64,000 nt of DNA from Halocafeteria seosinensis (lineage: Eukaryota > Sar > Bigyra > Bicosoecida), in contig LVLI01000196.1 of NCBI GenBank assembly GCA_001687465.1, positions 146,787 to 210,786 of the forward strand. The letters are read 5' to 3'. Shown one piece after another: positions 1 through 11,148 of this stretch. Position 1 is the stretch's first letter; every line of letters begins with the position of its first letter. The notes beneath the pieces were generated by a model that worked only from the letters and a program-made list of their open reading frames with translations, was not told the origin of the DNA and made no database searches. The translations under genes were made by a program, and so were the position numbers.

Positions 1-2
1 CA

Positions 3-1091
3 ACGTCATCAATTGAGCAGTTTCCCGGTGTTAATGAGGTGCGCAACGCCAAATTGAGCAAACTCATTCAGGCGCGAGATATGATACTCCAAGATGTAAC
101 AGAAAAGTACAGCAAATCCACAGAAATTCTGAATGCTTTTGACGGATGGCGACGGGATTTTCAGCAGCATTACTGTAGCATGTACACGAGTTTAAGCTTA
201 CCGTCGTTGTTGGCCCCGTTCGCGCGGATAGACATGGCGGTGTGGATCCCATTTGCAAGTAACGAACAGGTTCCGGAAGAGATTCCGACGAATACAGACA
301 TTGAGGCATTTCCGTGGGTATCAGCTGTGCAGCGTTTTTGCGAACAAGATTCCGCTATAGATGAAGATAAAGCCATTATGGAAAAAGTATTCGCTCTCGC
401 TGCAATTCCTCGAATAGAGTCACTGATACAACATTCTTACAACCCTCATTCCACCCAGGAAACGGAAGTAGTGAAGGGAATTCTACAACAAGCTATGCGC
501 CTAGCTCCACAAGACGAAACGAAGCGTCGATTATGCGATGCTCTTAGAGATTTACTCGAGAAGAGCGCGGAGGAGAGAAGCGCACCTATCATTATCAACG
601 AAGGCGGTGAGATATCGAACGGGAGCATATATTGTGTCGTAGGTCTCCTCCGCCTCCTGTACAACTCGGTTAAGGTCTTGGATGTCATCCACTCGGAGAC
701 ACTGGAGGAAACAGTTATCGAAAGAATCTTAGGGGACGTATGCCTTCCAGCGATTCAAACCATAGGAGAAATAACGGTCTCATACAAAGTATCATCGGGA
801 AGTTCTGGGAATGACGCTGTGTCGGTGGCAAATGTAGTGAAATATTGTCAATTGGTGTCCCTTTTAGTGTGTAGTATACCTGAAACGTGGATCGACAAAG
901 CCTTAGATCAGTCAAGCAGTATATCAGCTATTTTAGATGTACTGCAAGATTCTATACAGGACGTCCTAACGAAGCAGAACAAAAATCTGTCCGGGTCGCA
1001 ATATCTGAAGCCGTGTTTTCTCCTGTTGCGGCGCTGGGATAAGATATTGCGTCCGCAACTAAAGGCATGTCTTCAGGAAGTATTCACATAG
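3..1091 (+). CDS. PAXBP1/GCFC2-like protein, C-terminal part (5' end outside window)
   Basis: The frame is open from the window edge to the TAG at 1089-1091, so only the last ~362 residues are seen and the true start lies upstream. The segment FDGWRRDF, the following run MYTSLSLPSLLAPFARID and then VWIPF match the GCFC domain signature (W+R, then SLCLPKLL-P-R, then W-P) of the PAXBP1/GCFC2/ILP1 family. Known members are nuclear proteins linked to the spliceosome disassembly complex. The rest is helical, as in the family, and no intron is visible. The stop lies 35 bp from the stop of the convergent CenH3 gene. The domain call is a family match by eye; which paralog it is cannot be told from this part. 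Confidence 0.72.
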   Translation, partial: TSSIEQFPGVNEVRNAKLSKLIQARDMILQDVTEKYSKSTEILNAFDGWRRDFQQHYCSMYTSLSLPSLLAPFARIDMAVWIPFASNEQVPEEIPTNTDIEAFPWVSAVQRFCEQDSAIDEDKAIMEKVFALAAIPRIESLIQHSYNPHSTQETEVVKGILQQAMRLAPQDETKRRLCDALRDLLEKSAEERSAPIIINEGGEISNGSIYCVVGLLRLLYNSVKVLDVIHSETLEETVIERILGDVCLPAIQTIGEITVSYKVSSGSSGNDAVSVANVVKYCQLVSLLVCSIPETWIDKALDQSSSISAILDVLQDSIQDVLTKQNKNLSGSQYLKPCFLLLRRWDKILRPQLKACLQEVFT

Positions 1092-1126
1092 GTGGTAAAA
1101 ATATCACGCATTAATGTCACTTTCGC

Positions 1127-1707
<581 letters not shown>

Positions 1708-3379
1708 TCCCTATGCGCAGCTTAGAGAGCCTCTTCGTGTACGATGTGGACAAGTCGGTCGGGGGGTTGACTAGAGGTGAAGAGCCAATCCAGAGCGACT
1801 TCCTAAACTGCACTCCGACAGCCAACTGGGCAAGATATTCTGGGCTACACAGCTACGTGGGGCCTGCCTATATTAAGAGCGTAGCAGTAAACAAGGGCCG
1901 CGAAGTCCAAGAGGGATCGAGCGCGCGCGTTTTCTTGAACCGGATACCAGAGGCTCTGTCGTATGTATGAACGACCTAATAATCCCAGGAAGTATATCAT
2001 AGATGTACGTTGTACCATTCTTGACAATCAACACAAATTGAATCTCGGTGAATACGCTATCACAGTGACTAGGGAGCAAAAGGGTCCAACCGTAATCGGG
2101 CGCTGGCGCAGACGATCTACAACGAGCGACACACGGCTGGGGCGACGACATATTGTATTCTGGAGTGTGTGACAAATTGAATACACACTGTGCTACGATT
2201 TGTTGCCATGTCATCGGATCAACGGTATGATACGCTTGCTATACCTTTCCAAGAAGCAAACAGTGCTGCTAAACCTCGAAACTTCCGCAAGCGAAGATCT
2301 GGGGCTATATGCTTCGGCATACAAACAAGCCGGAAGGAAGAGTTTACGCCGTGTCGAACTATTGGAAGTGAAACTATGCTAAGATAAACGACAGTCAAGG
2401 ATGGGGCTCCATCACGTATGATCACGGGAGTCTGGGACAGTTAGTACTATGTACTCCGTTGCTCTCAGATTTGGAGCCGGGATCGTCCGTTGTACCATAA
2501 CACCGTGTATTCAGGCGTATTGTTCCAAGGCGTATTGTTCCAGGTTGTGCGTAGACAATAGACCCGGAATCCTACTGCTACCGTAATATCGTTAGCTCAG
2601 TAGTATATCAGATTCAGAAGCGCTACATCGTTCGAATCCCCAAAGTACCAGTGGTATCTGAATGCATGGACTCGGAAGGTGTTTCCTCCCCTCCCTAACG
2701 TGATTCAATTCGTGAATCCCATAACACAGAATTTGTACCTCTTAGAGTAACATAAATGTATAGTGTGCATTGCACACTGGTACGTACCGTACTACCGCTG
2801 CCTCAGTTAATAGACCCGTTTCAGCAAACGTTTAGCCAAGCAAGCACTGAAGCAATAGTTGCTGAAACACAGCATCTAAATTATTTCTCGCAGTGTAAGT
2901 CGCAGGTGCCTTCGCAATGGTTCTGACTGTGGTCGTCCTTTCCGATTCGCCCTCACTTCGCTTCAACTTTCGAATTAGCTAGACGTCAGGGCGTTATTGT
3001 ACACGTTGACGTTGTTGGTGTGCTGTGGCATTGTGGAAAGTCTCATTCATAGTTTTCGGTATCGATAAGCGAGGATGGACTGCAAACTTGCTAATCATAC
3101 CGCCGCCATTGACTGCATGTGTTCACCGGGCTTTGGTACCTGCAGTTCGCGATCGTCGTGAGGTCGTTGTGAAGGTCTGCGAGGGCTGCTCGAGAGCAGC
3201 AGCACATGTGACATGGTGGACCATTGTTGGTTAGCATGTTTGTTCAACCCGTAGATGCGAGCGGTCCAAGAAGAAGGAGGGTACGTGTCCATTTCTGGAA
3301 GGGGTATGAGAGGAGAGACTCATCACCGTGCTTTGCACTTGTCCGGCTCTGAAATGCTGATTTGAACCCGATTTGGTTC
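1708..3379. other. Gene-free stretch (1.67 kb)
   Basis: Only short open frames without recognisable composition or motifs are seen. It lies between the CenH3 start and the two-pore channel start, so it probably holds both promoters. A 14-base direct repeat (GGCGTATTGTTCCA at about 2513 and 2531) and a tRNA-like fragment near 2590-2640 occur; neither could be made into a functional gene. Confidence 0.5.
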
Positions 3380-6300
3380 ATGGAAGGCAAGCGCCAAGAC
3401 AACTATAGCAACCCTTTACACGGCTCAGCGATGGCGGAACGTCAATCGTCGTCGAGTGAAGCGCCGAACAAACGAGCGAAAGCGAATGGAAGAATCTCTA
3501 CAGTCAATATGTTGGATAAAGAGGAGACAAAACAAGACCATCACCCGCAACTTCGAAATCAACGACAGAAACAGAAGCAGGCTACAACGGGACCTCGACG
3601 TGTTGGGCGTGGAAAGAAATTTATGCAGCAACTACTTCGTCAACGAGGGTAAGTTTCTTTGGTTCTTCGCTCACTACGTAGAGAACCCGACATTCTTGCC
3701 TGCAGAGAACCGAGCAGACGCGGCAGTGTTGTTTGGGAAGATCCAGAGCAAGAAGATTGGCTACTTCGGCTTTTATTGGCCAGCTGCTGTCGTCGGAGGT
3801 GGCATGAAAAGTTGGAAGAGCGGGAAGAACGAGCGGTGTTACTAGTGCGAAATGCGAAGCATGGAAGACCGACAGCCTTTCCCAGCAAAGACAGTCTGGC
3901 CGCCAGGTTGATTTACCATGGGAAACTGAACACGTGGCTCACTGGGACAATTGCTCTGGGATATATGTTGCTAGCACAGTGGGAGGAACCTTCGACTGAT
4001 CAAAGCAGCAGAGTTTGGGTCACATTATTGGAACTGTTCGCTCAGATATACTTCTTAGTGCAACTGCGGATTGAGTGGTTGTACTTCGACCGCCATTTAT
4101 TTTTCCAAAAAACGTAAGTGAATCTGGGTATTCGTCTTCTGTGAAACGTTTTCTGCAACTGGCTCATCGTAATCTTGCAGATGGAGTGTAGCGAAGCTAA
4201 TCACAATCCCGCTCATGCTTCTAAGCTTGATACTATCCCTTAGTGTACCAGGATTTCCGCACTTTGCGAGGGTATTCCGCCCAATATTTCTGTTGGATCG
4301 CTTTCGAAATATTCGGAAAATTGCATCCAATATTCTGGAAACCCTCCCTAGAATCTTAAATGTTGCCGTATTGCTCGGTTTCGTCATTGTTGTCTTCGGA
4401 GTGACTGCCCATATCTTCTTCGCTGGGATGGGGGACGGAAGCTGCAGCGTCTCCACTAGCCCAGCTCAGCAACCTCGCCATTGCAGCACGTTTACGCAAG
4501 AGTGTGAAGATTATTTCAATACTTTGGATAACAGTATGATGGAGATGTTTACGCTCAGTACAACTACCAATTTTCCGGACATAATGTTGCCTGTATATAG
4601 ATGCAACGCGTGGAACTCCTTGTTCTTCGTTGTTTACGTTATAATCAGTGTATATCTGCTGTTCAGTCTGATCTTAGCAGTCGCGTTCACCGAATTCAAG
4701 TCTTTGACCGAAAAGAAAGTTTTAGAGCGTTTCGCCAACATGTTCCAAGGCTGTGATGACGCATTCGAGGAGTTAACGAGGTCTCGAGTGGGGGCGGTCC
4801 GCGAGACCTGTAGCCCAGCTACGGATGAAACTCACATGTTGCTGGGTCGAAACGGATGGATTCGGTTTTTGAGGAGACTTCGACCGTTTGCAGACGAGGA
4901 GCTGTGTGGAAAATTGTTTGATGCTGTTGATACCGACAGAAGGGGATATATTGACAAGACCCAATTTAGAAGAATGATTGTTCTGTTCGCTGAGTTGCAT
5001 AGTAAGAGACTCAACCCTATGAATGGGAGTGTCTGCCCGACTTCTCCCGGATCCTCAAGCTCAGTTGCCTCAGAAAGTGGGAAAGAGCCGATTAATTCTG
5101 ACGGAAGTGAACCCTCATCGCGTTCCTGCTGCAACATCCAGCACATGCTCAGCCGCAAGTGGTGGGGATCTGTACTTGATTCGGTATATGCGGCTTTCTT
5201 TTTTGACTTGGTCATTCTGGCCAACACCGTTCTCGTCATATGCGATCTCCAACTATTGGCAACAGATCCGTCGTATGAGTCATCTCAGAGGGAAAAATCA
5301 GTTCAGCTCTTCAGAGATATTTCTTTTGGTATATTCGTGGTACGTTCAGGTGTTTTACCTGTATGTCATCTTCGTTGTTTCCATCGTGTTGATACTTTAT
5401 TTGCAGTTTGAGGTAGTGTCCAAGGCAATAGCATTTGGGCCGTGCACGTATTGGAAGGGGTCTCTGGTACAAAAATTTGATATCGCTGTGGTCGTAATAT
5501 CCCTTGTTAGCACACTCATCGAGTTACTCGCGGGTTCGTCTTTTCAATACTCGAGGGGATTGACATTCCTAAGGTACGAGACTACGAGCATGTTTTATGT
5601 CCGACAGCTATGGTGGAATGTACGCGGTTGGTATGACACAGGGTTATCCGATTACTTCGCATAATGCGATTTCTCCCGGAGTTTACAATTATGCTTCGAT
5701 CGTTCAGAGATACATTTCCAGTTTTATTCCAGTACCTTGTGGTGCTCATATGTGTTATGTACCTCTTTGCAATCATGGGTATGGAATTGTTCGCTTCGAG
5801 ACTGGACTGCGGGCAGGATGTGGATACGGACATCAGCTATTGTAGCCTGGACTATGAAAAATTAAACTTTGACACGCTGGTGGGTATTGATATCAGATCG
5901 GAATTGTGTGTACTTGATTTCTGATTTTATTGGCGAATTCGCGACGTACAGGGACGGTCGTTTGTTTCCCTCTTTTATCAGATGGTGGTTAATAATTTCC
6001 CCATTCTGATGGAGGGGGCGGTCAATTCTACTTCGAGAGGCGCAAGATTGTTCTTTGTAGCTTATATCATGGTTCTGGAAGTACTTGTGCTTAACATTTT
6101 GGTTGCGTTCATTATTGAGTCGTTTAGTATTCAAAGAGAGCGTAACGAGCGGAGTTATGGAGATCGTAGCTCCGTCTTGGCACCCGAAGAGACTGGGACC
6201 TCCAGCTACGAAGAGACACAAGACTGGTCTCGTCCGTCAACCAGTGAAAAGACATGGTTTGGTCGATTGTTGGAGCGCTGTATGAAGGGAAAAGTTGATT

Positions 6301-6554
6301 ATGCCCGCTTACCCCCCGAAAGAATGGACTACTGGAAGAGCTACCTGTTGGCCTCGGGAGAAGATTTTTCGCAATGGAAAATTTGGCGTCGGCCTCATGC
6401 GTATGATGTATATGACAGGATATATGCGGAAATTATCAAAGGTAGGAATTTCATAAATATTCGGTATTGGTGGCGTTCAAAGCAATGTTCTTCATGTATG
6501 CTAGTCGCAGATGAGTATCCGGAAATATTTTCCTTGGAGGGTGGAGAATTCTAA
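3380..6554 (+). CDS. Two-pore (TPC-type) cation channel
   Basis: Six exons (3380-3648, 3706-4113, 4181-5339, 5407-5573, 5642-5879, 5952-6554) give 947 residues, close to the family's usual 700-900. Two six-helix channel repeats are visible. Repeat I ends in the pore segment TTTNFPDIM (about residue 353) and a long S6. A linker follows with an EF-hand-like loop DTDRRGYIDKTQF (about 475). Repeat II has an arginine-bearing S4 created exactly by splicing, LRVIRLLRIMR, and the pore segment VVNNFPILM (about 759). The N-terminus is basic and low-complexity. TPC channels sit in vacuolar, lysosomal or endosomal membranes and pass Na+ or Ca2+; the linker EF hand suggests Ca2+ control as in plant TPC1. 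The frame has an earlier TTG at 3362, but the first ATG is 3380. Confidence 0.9.
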
Positions 6555-7213
6555 GTGTCTCATGAATCCCCATGCATGGCCTCATGGATGGTCATGTCAC
6601 CAATCTCACCAAGCTTAGCCTGGAGCTACCAAGGCCGATTACCAGTACAGGATAGTTCATTAAGCACTTTCGGTCACGTGTCAGAGTATCCCCCAGCTGT
6701 CGAGTCGCGATGAGAAACATGCCGCGGCATTCCGCCTGAACATATCGAGAGTAGCATAGGAACAATTGAACGAGCGGGAGGGACCCGTCAAAGAGTATCC
6801 GGAAATGAAGTATATATCTAGGTGACAATAAAGTAGTAGCGGCCCCGCCTATACTCAGCCGCCCATCGCTTCATGCCCACACGACCATACCACTTCCTTG
6901 GGTACAATGAGGAGTAAGCATGCACGCCGTGTAGCTGTAGTTTCCAACTATTACATACGGTTTATGAATAGTCGCTCAAATCCAAAGGGTAGCATAGTAA
7001 ACATACAAACTGCGTGCTCGATTCCCAGCATCGATTCGTTTCAAACGAATCGTTTGTGGGGCGAAATTTCAATTCCATCCGGGCTTTCAGCCCGGGAGCC
7101 TAGACAAGCTACTGATACGATGAATAATTCGGTCACCATGAACTGAGTAACAAGAAACTTCAACAATGAATTGTATTTCATGGTTGGTGGAGAGGAATTC
7201 CTGAAAACAGTGA
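6555..7213. other. Gene-free stretch upstream of poly(A) polymerase
   Basis: No convincing coding frame. It separates two plus-strand genes and should hold the terminator of the channel gene and the promoter/5' UTR of the poly(A) polymerase gene. Two adjacent perfect hairpins lie at 7034-7096 and are listed separately. Confidence 0.5.
7034..7096. repeat. Two adjacent inverted repeats (hairpins)
   Basis: GATTCGTTT-C-AAACGAATC (7034-7052) is a perfect 9-bp inverted repeat with one central base. CCGGGCT-TTC-AGCCCGG (7080-7096) is a 7-bp stem with a three-base loop. Both lie 118-180 bp upstream of the poly(A) polymerase ATG, so they could be in its 5' UTR or promoter. Function is unknown. Confidence 0.6.
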
Positions 7214-10151
7214 ATGAAGATGTCGTCTCAACATGAACACTACCAGAGGCTGCAGCAGCAGCAGCAGTACTTTATGCGCATGCAGCAACAGCAGCAGCCT
7301 TTCCCGAGACAATTTCCAACAGGACAGCCTCGAGCACCCTATCAAGGCTTTCATATGCCACCTCGGGGACAACCCCTTATGCCTAGACCTGGGTTTCAGC
7401 CGCAGATTCCTCAACAACCGCAATATCCTCCCCATCTGAGGGCATTACAACAACAGCAGCAGCAGCAGAGGGCACAGCAGATGTATAATGCTCAACAACA
7501 ACAGCAATATCATCCACAGTCGATGCAGCCTCCTGGACCTGCGAATTACCAACAGCAATATCAACAGCCCCAACAGGTGTTTCAGATGCCTACGACAGGG
7601 AAGAGTGGGAAAAAAATTCAACCCTGGGAAACGCCACATTCATTGGACTTACCAACCAAGGAGGAATTGCGCTCCACGCAAACTTTAAGGCAGTATATCG
7701 ATGAAGTGGCGCCCTTGGAGACGAACGAGCAAATGGAGAGAAGGGATCAGGTCATTCGAGGACTGGAGGACATTTTTAAGCAATGGGTCAAGGAGACGGC
7801 TCTGGAGAAAGAAATATTCTCAAGTGTTGAAGCTGCAGATGAAGCAGGAAGGGGAAAGCTGTATATTTCTGGTTCATACCGGTTGAACGTGAATACGCCA
7901 GGAGCAGACATTGACTGCGTCTGTGTAGCCCCCCGGTATTGCTCTCGGGAGGATTTCTTTGGCAATTTAGCTCCGAAACTTGAGGAGGATCCCAGGGTCG
8001 AAGAAGTTCAATCGATTTCGAACGCGGTGGTTCCCATCATTGCCCTCATGTTTGATGATATCAACATTGACTTGCTGTTTGCGGCAGTGGACCAAAACGA
8101 GGTTACAGATGATTTTGATATACTAGACGATCAAGTGCTGCGAAATGTGGACAGGGCGACGGTACTGTCTCTCAACGGTCCTCGTGTGACAGAATTGATC
8201 ACCAAGCTTGTACCCTATTATGATACTTTCAAGTTAGTACTGCGTTCCCTCCGTTACTGGTTCAAGAAACGAGGGATTTACAGCAACAAAATGGGGTTTC
8301 TTGGAGGTGTTAACATCGCTATAATGTCTGCATATATCTGCCAGTTGTATCCTCGGTTATCTGCAGCTGGGGTACTTCTCAGATTCTTTCACATATTCAG
8401 CGAGAGAGCCTGGCCCCAGCCAGTACTCTTATGCACGCCTTACGAAGATCCAGAGCTTCAGCTGGAGATTTGGGACCCGCGGAAGCCCCATAAAGTAAGT
8501 GTACAGGCGCTAATGGAAGCTTCTGCTTTTTCTGTTCGATGATCATTGGCCTATGCGTTTTCCGCAGCATGCTCGGGATGTGATGCCTATAATCACACCG
8601 GCTTACCCGTGTGCCAACTCAGCGTATAACGTATCGCGCAGTACTTTGGCAGTCATGCAACGCGAATTCATCCGCGGAAGATACATAACTAATGCCATTT
8701 TGAAGACCCATCTGAGCAGAAATAGTAGTCCCAGTGTGTTCGACTGGAAACCGCTCTTTTACCCTGTGGAATTTTTTACTGAGTTTGACTGGTACTTGGC
8801 AATCGATGCATGGGTTGATGCGGAAAGACAGAAGGAGGACTATCCTAATTGGAAAGGATACATTGAATCGAGGATACGGAAGCTTGTTGAGCAAATAGAG
8901 CGGGAGCATCTCCCGTTGGATTTCGTCTACAATTTTCCCGAGGGTTTTGAAGAAACCAAAGATGTAGACATAGAGGAAGAAGTCCCTCAAGATCCCGGTA
9001 GCGGCACGCAGCAAGATGGGGAGAACACACTACCCAATGAGAATACCAACGAGGAGGACACCAAGAATGAACAAGCTCCTGTGGAGGATACTACGGGGCA
9101 GAATGAGCATGAAAATGGCCAGCAAGAAGAGGATGAGAACTACGATACAAATATGGAGGACGACAAGAAATGCGATACGCAACCTGAGCAGACTGTAGAA
9201 GGTCATCCAGGGGATGCGCAAAATGGAGATACGGAGGATGCTGATGAGACAAACGAGAATACTGAGGAAGGCGGTCCTTCGGAAGAGCAATCAACTACTA
9301 CAAAGCGGAAGGTTACCGTTCAACAGAAGACAATATCCTTTTATATTGCGTTTTCTCCAGATATGCATTCAATACGAGGGAACACTCTCGATTTACGAAA
9401 AGCAATAAGAAGTTTCAAAGACGCTGTTATTGCTCCTTACCGCCATTTTCACGAAGGTATGCATCTGCGCGAACGAGTGCTGAAATGGAAGGATCTTCCC
9501 AATTCCGTGTTTGCTCCTTATGGTCGCGATTATGCTAACCTGCTCCGCGAAAAAATAAAAGAGAGCCAAAAGGAAAATGGCAAGAGTTGGAAGTTACTAA
9601 GGAGCCGGAAAGCAATGAATGCGTCGTTTACATGGCGAAGAAGTGCCGCAGTGGAAGATAAAAAATATGATAAAGCTTTGGATTTGGGAGAGCTTATGCT
9701 TTCCAACAACATGGGAAGTTTAGTCAAGAGTGGTGGAGCCGCTGGTCTTGGTGCGGGGGACAGCGGCGGTGGGTTACAGCTTCCGGGATTGAGCTCAACC
9801 GCTACACCGGGCCTATCTCTTAGTCTAGGAACTCGGGCAAAACGCCATCGCGAAGATACCGGTCGTCCGGGTGGTGAAAGGAGAGAAAATGAAGAAGGTG
9901 ATGGAGCGGAGGCACAGGCTGAGAATACGCAGACGAAACTAATACGCAAGTCTCGAGGAGATCGTGCTTCACGAAACAGTGGTATTTCTATGAGACTACA
10001 CGATGCGTTGAAACAGGCTCGTTGGGAAGCTGATTCTAATATGAATATGAACAGTGCGAATGTATCGTCGGAAAATATGGAGCAAGAATACGATCAAGTA
10101 GAAGATCCTTCACGAAGTTTTCAAACCAAGTTGTTACCGGAGGAGGGCTAA
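7214..10151 (+). CDS. Nuclear poly(A) polymerase
   Basis: Two exons (7214-8494 and 8568-10151, 73-nt GTAAGT intron) give 954 residues. Residues 1-140 are Gln/Pro-rich with several CAG/CAA runs. The nucleotidyltransferase core follows: GSYRLNVNTPGADIDCVC supplies two catalytic Asp (D232, D234) and INIDLLFA the third (D286). The splice joins WDPRKPHK to HARDVMPIITPAYPCANSAY, a very conserved stretch of the canonical PAP central domain. The RNA-binding domain is split by an acidic, Asn/Glu-rich insert of about 100 residues (roughly 8960-9300). The C-terminus is low-complexity and basic-acidic, with KRHRE resembling part of a nuclear signal. It adds poly(A) tails to mRNA 3' ends. Length exceeds yeast Pap1 (about 570) because of the N-terminal tract, insert and tail. 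Confidence 0.95.
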
Positions 10152-10205
10152 ACTGCATCGATAGTAGTGTTCAATGTATGGTGTGTTTTGGAGGAATAGG
10201 ACAAA

Positions 10206-10752
10206 CTAAGAACGCTTCTCGAGCGATTCCGCTTCCGATTCCAACGCTGGCATGATCTCCTTCAGCTTCTTGAATTGCTCGACGGTTAAACTAATACCTG
10301 CCACACCATACATGCCATCATCGCCCCCTTTTCTGGAGGAGATTCCGTGTCTTCGCTTACCTTTTCTACCTGGCTTTTCTTCCCCGTCCTTTTGATAGAA
10401 TTCCCGAATATCGATGAGAGTTTTCCCCTGAAACTGTCGAACTGTGGCTTTTTTCTTTCCAGAGAGCTGTCAATCAAAATCCAAGACTCCTTCAATACCA
10501 GCAATTACCAGTGTAACACAAATAACAACGTACAGCCCAAGACATCTCGCCTTCACTGTTTCGGTTTCCCTGTTCGTATATCGTCTTAATATCGGCAGCG
10601 GAATGCTTATGCTCCTGCTGCTCATTTTCTTGAGAGGGCTGCTCCTCGGTCTTTTGCTCCTGCTCCTCACGCTCGCGTTTCTGTCCTACAACACGGCCGT
10701 GGCTGCTCGTAGTTGTCTCCGTAGAGGGCTTTTCAGCAGACATGGATGCCAT
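10206..10752 (-). CDS. Transcription coactivator PC4/Sub1 homolog
   Basis: Three exons on the minus strand (10752-10534, 10466-10361, 10297-10206; introns 67 and 63 nt) give 138 residues. The first exon codes a charged, low-complexity N-terminus rich in Glu, Gln and Ser. The other two encode the single-stranded-DNA-binding PC4 fold: VRQFQGKTLIDIREFYQKDG, then EEKPGRKGISL, then EQFKKLKEIMPALE, close to the KGK-L-DIRE-Y and KGISL blocks of PC4, plant KELP and yeast Sub1. PC4 binds melted promoter DNA and assists RNA polymerase II. The stop is 54 bp from the stop of the convergent poly(A) polymerase gene. The first intron (GTACGT) is placed by phase and is the least certain part. Confidence 0.88.
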
Positions 10753-11148
10753 GGTAGAAAATAATGGCGTGGAAAGACGCTGCAGATAGGACTACCGCCT
10801 TGTCAGATTTGTGAATATCTTTGGCCACCACGAGGCCCCAAGCGCCATTCATTCACTGTTTGCTTCCGTTCCGTGAGATCCAGCGATAGTAAGACACCAA
10901 CAATGACAAAGCAACAAGTTTTTCTTTATAATTGCACCACCATGGTGTGTATGTTCTGGCGTGTTTGGAAATTCAAATTCAACATAGCAATCAAAAGTTG
11001 AACTCTTGTTAGCAAAAGTTCAATGACAAGAAGTTTATGCGGCGTATCTGGTGTTATAAATGTGTATACGAGTCATTTCTTGTATCAGACACATTACTTG
11101 GTGTGTGGAATAATTGAGGTTGTGGTTTGTTTGGTTAAGCACAATAAA
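10753..11148. other. Divergent promoter region PC4 / Ku80
   Basis: 396 bp between two genes reading away from each other, AT-rich next to the Ku80 start. No coding frame or named motif is seen. Confidence 0.45.

Noticed and set aside
2587-2645. Possible tRNA gene with A-box and B-box-like motifs
   Set aside because: The T-arm and D-arm do not pair and no acceptor stem could be built in normal or permuted order, so it is not listed as a tRNA.
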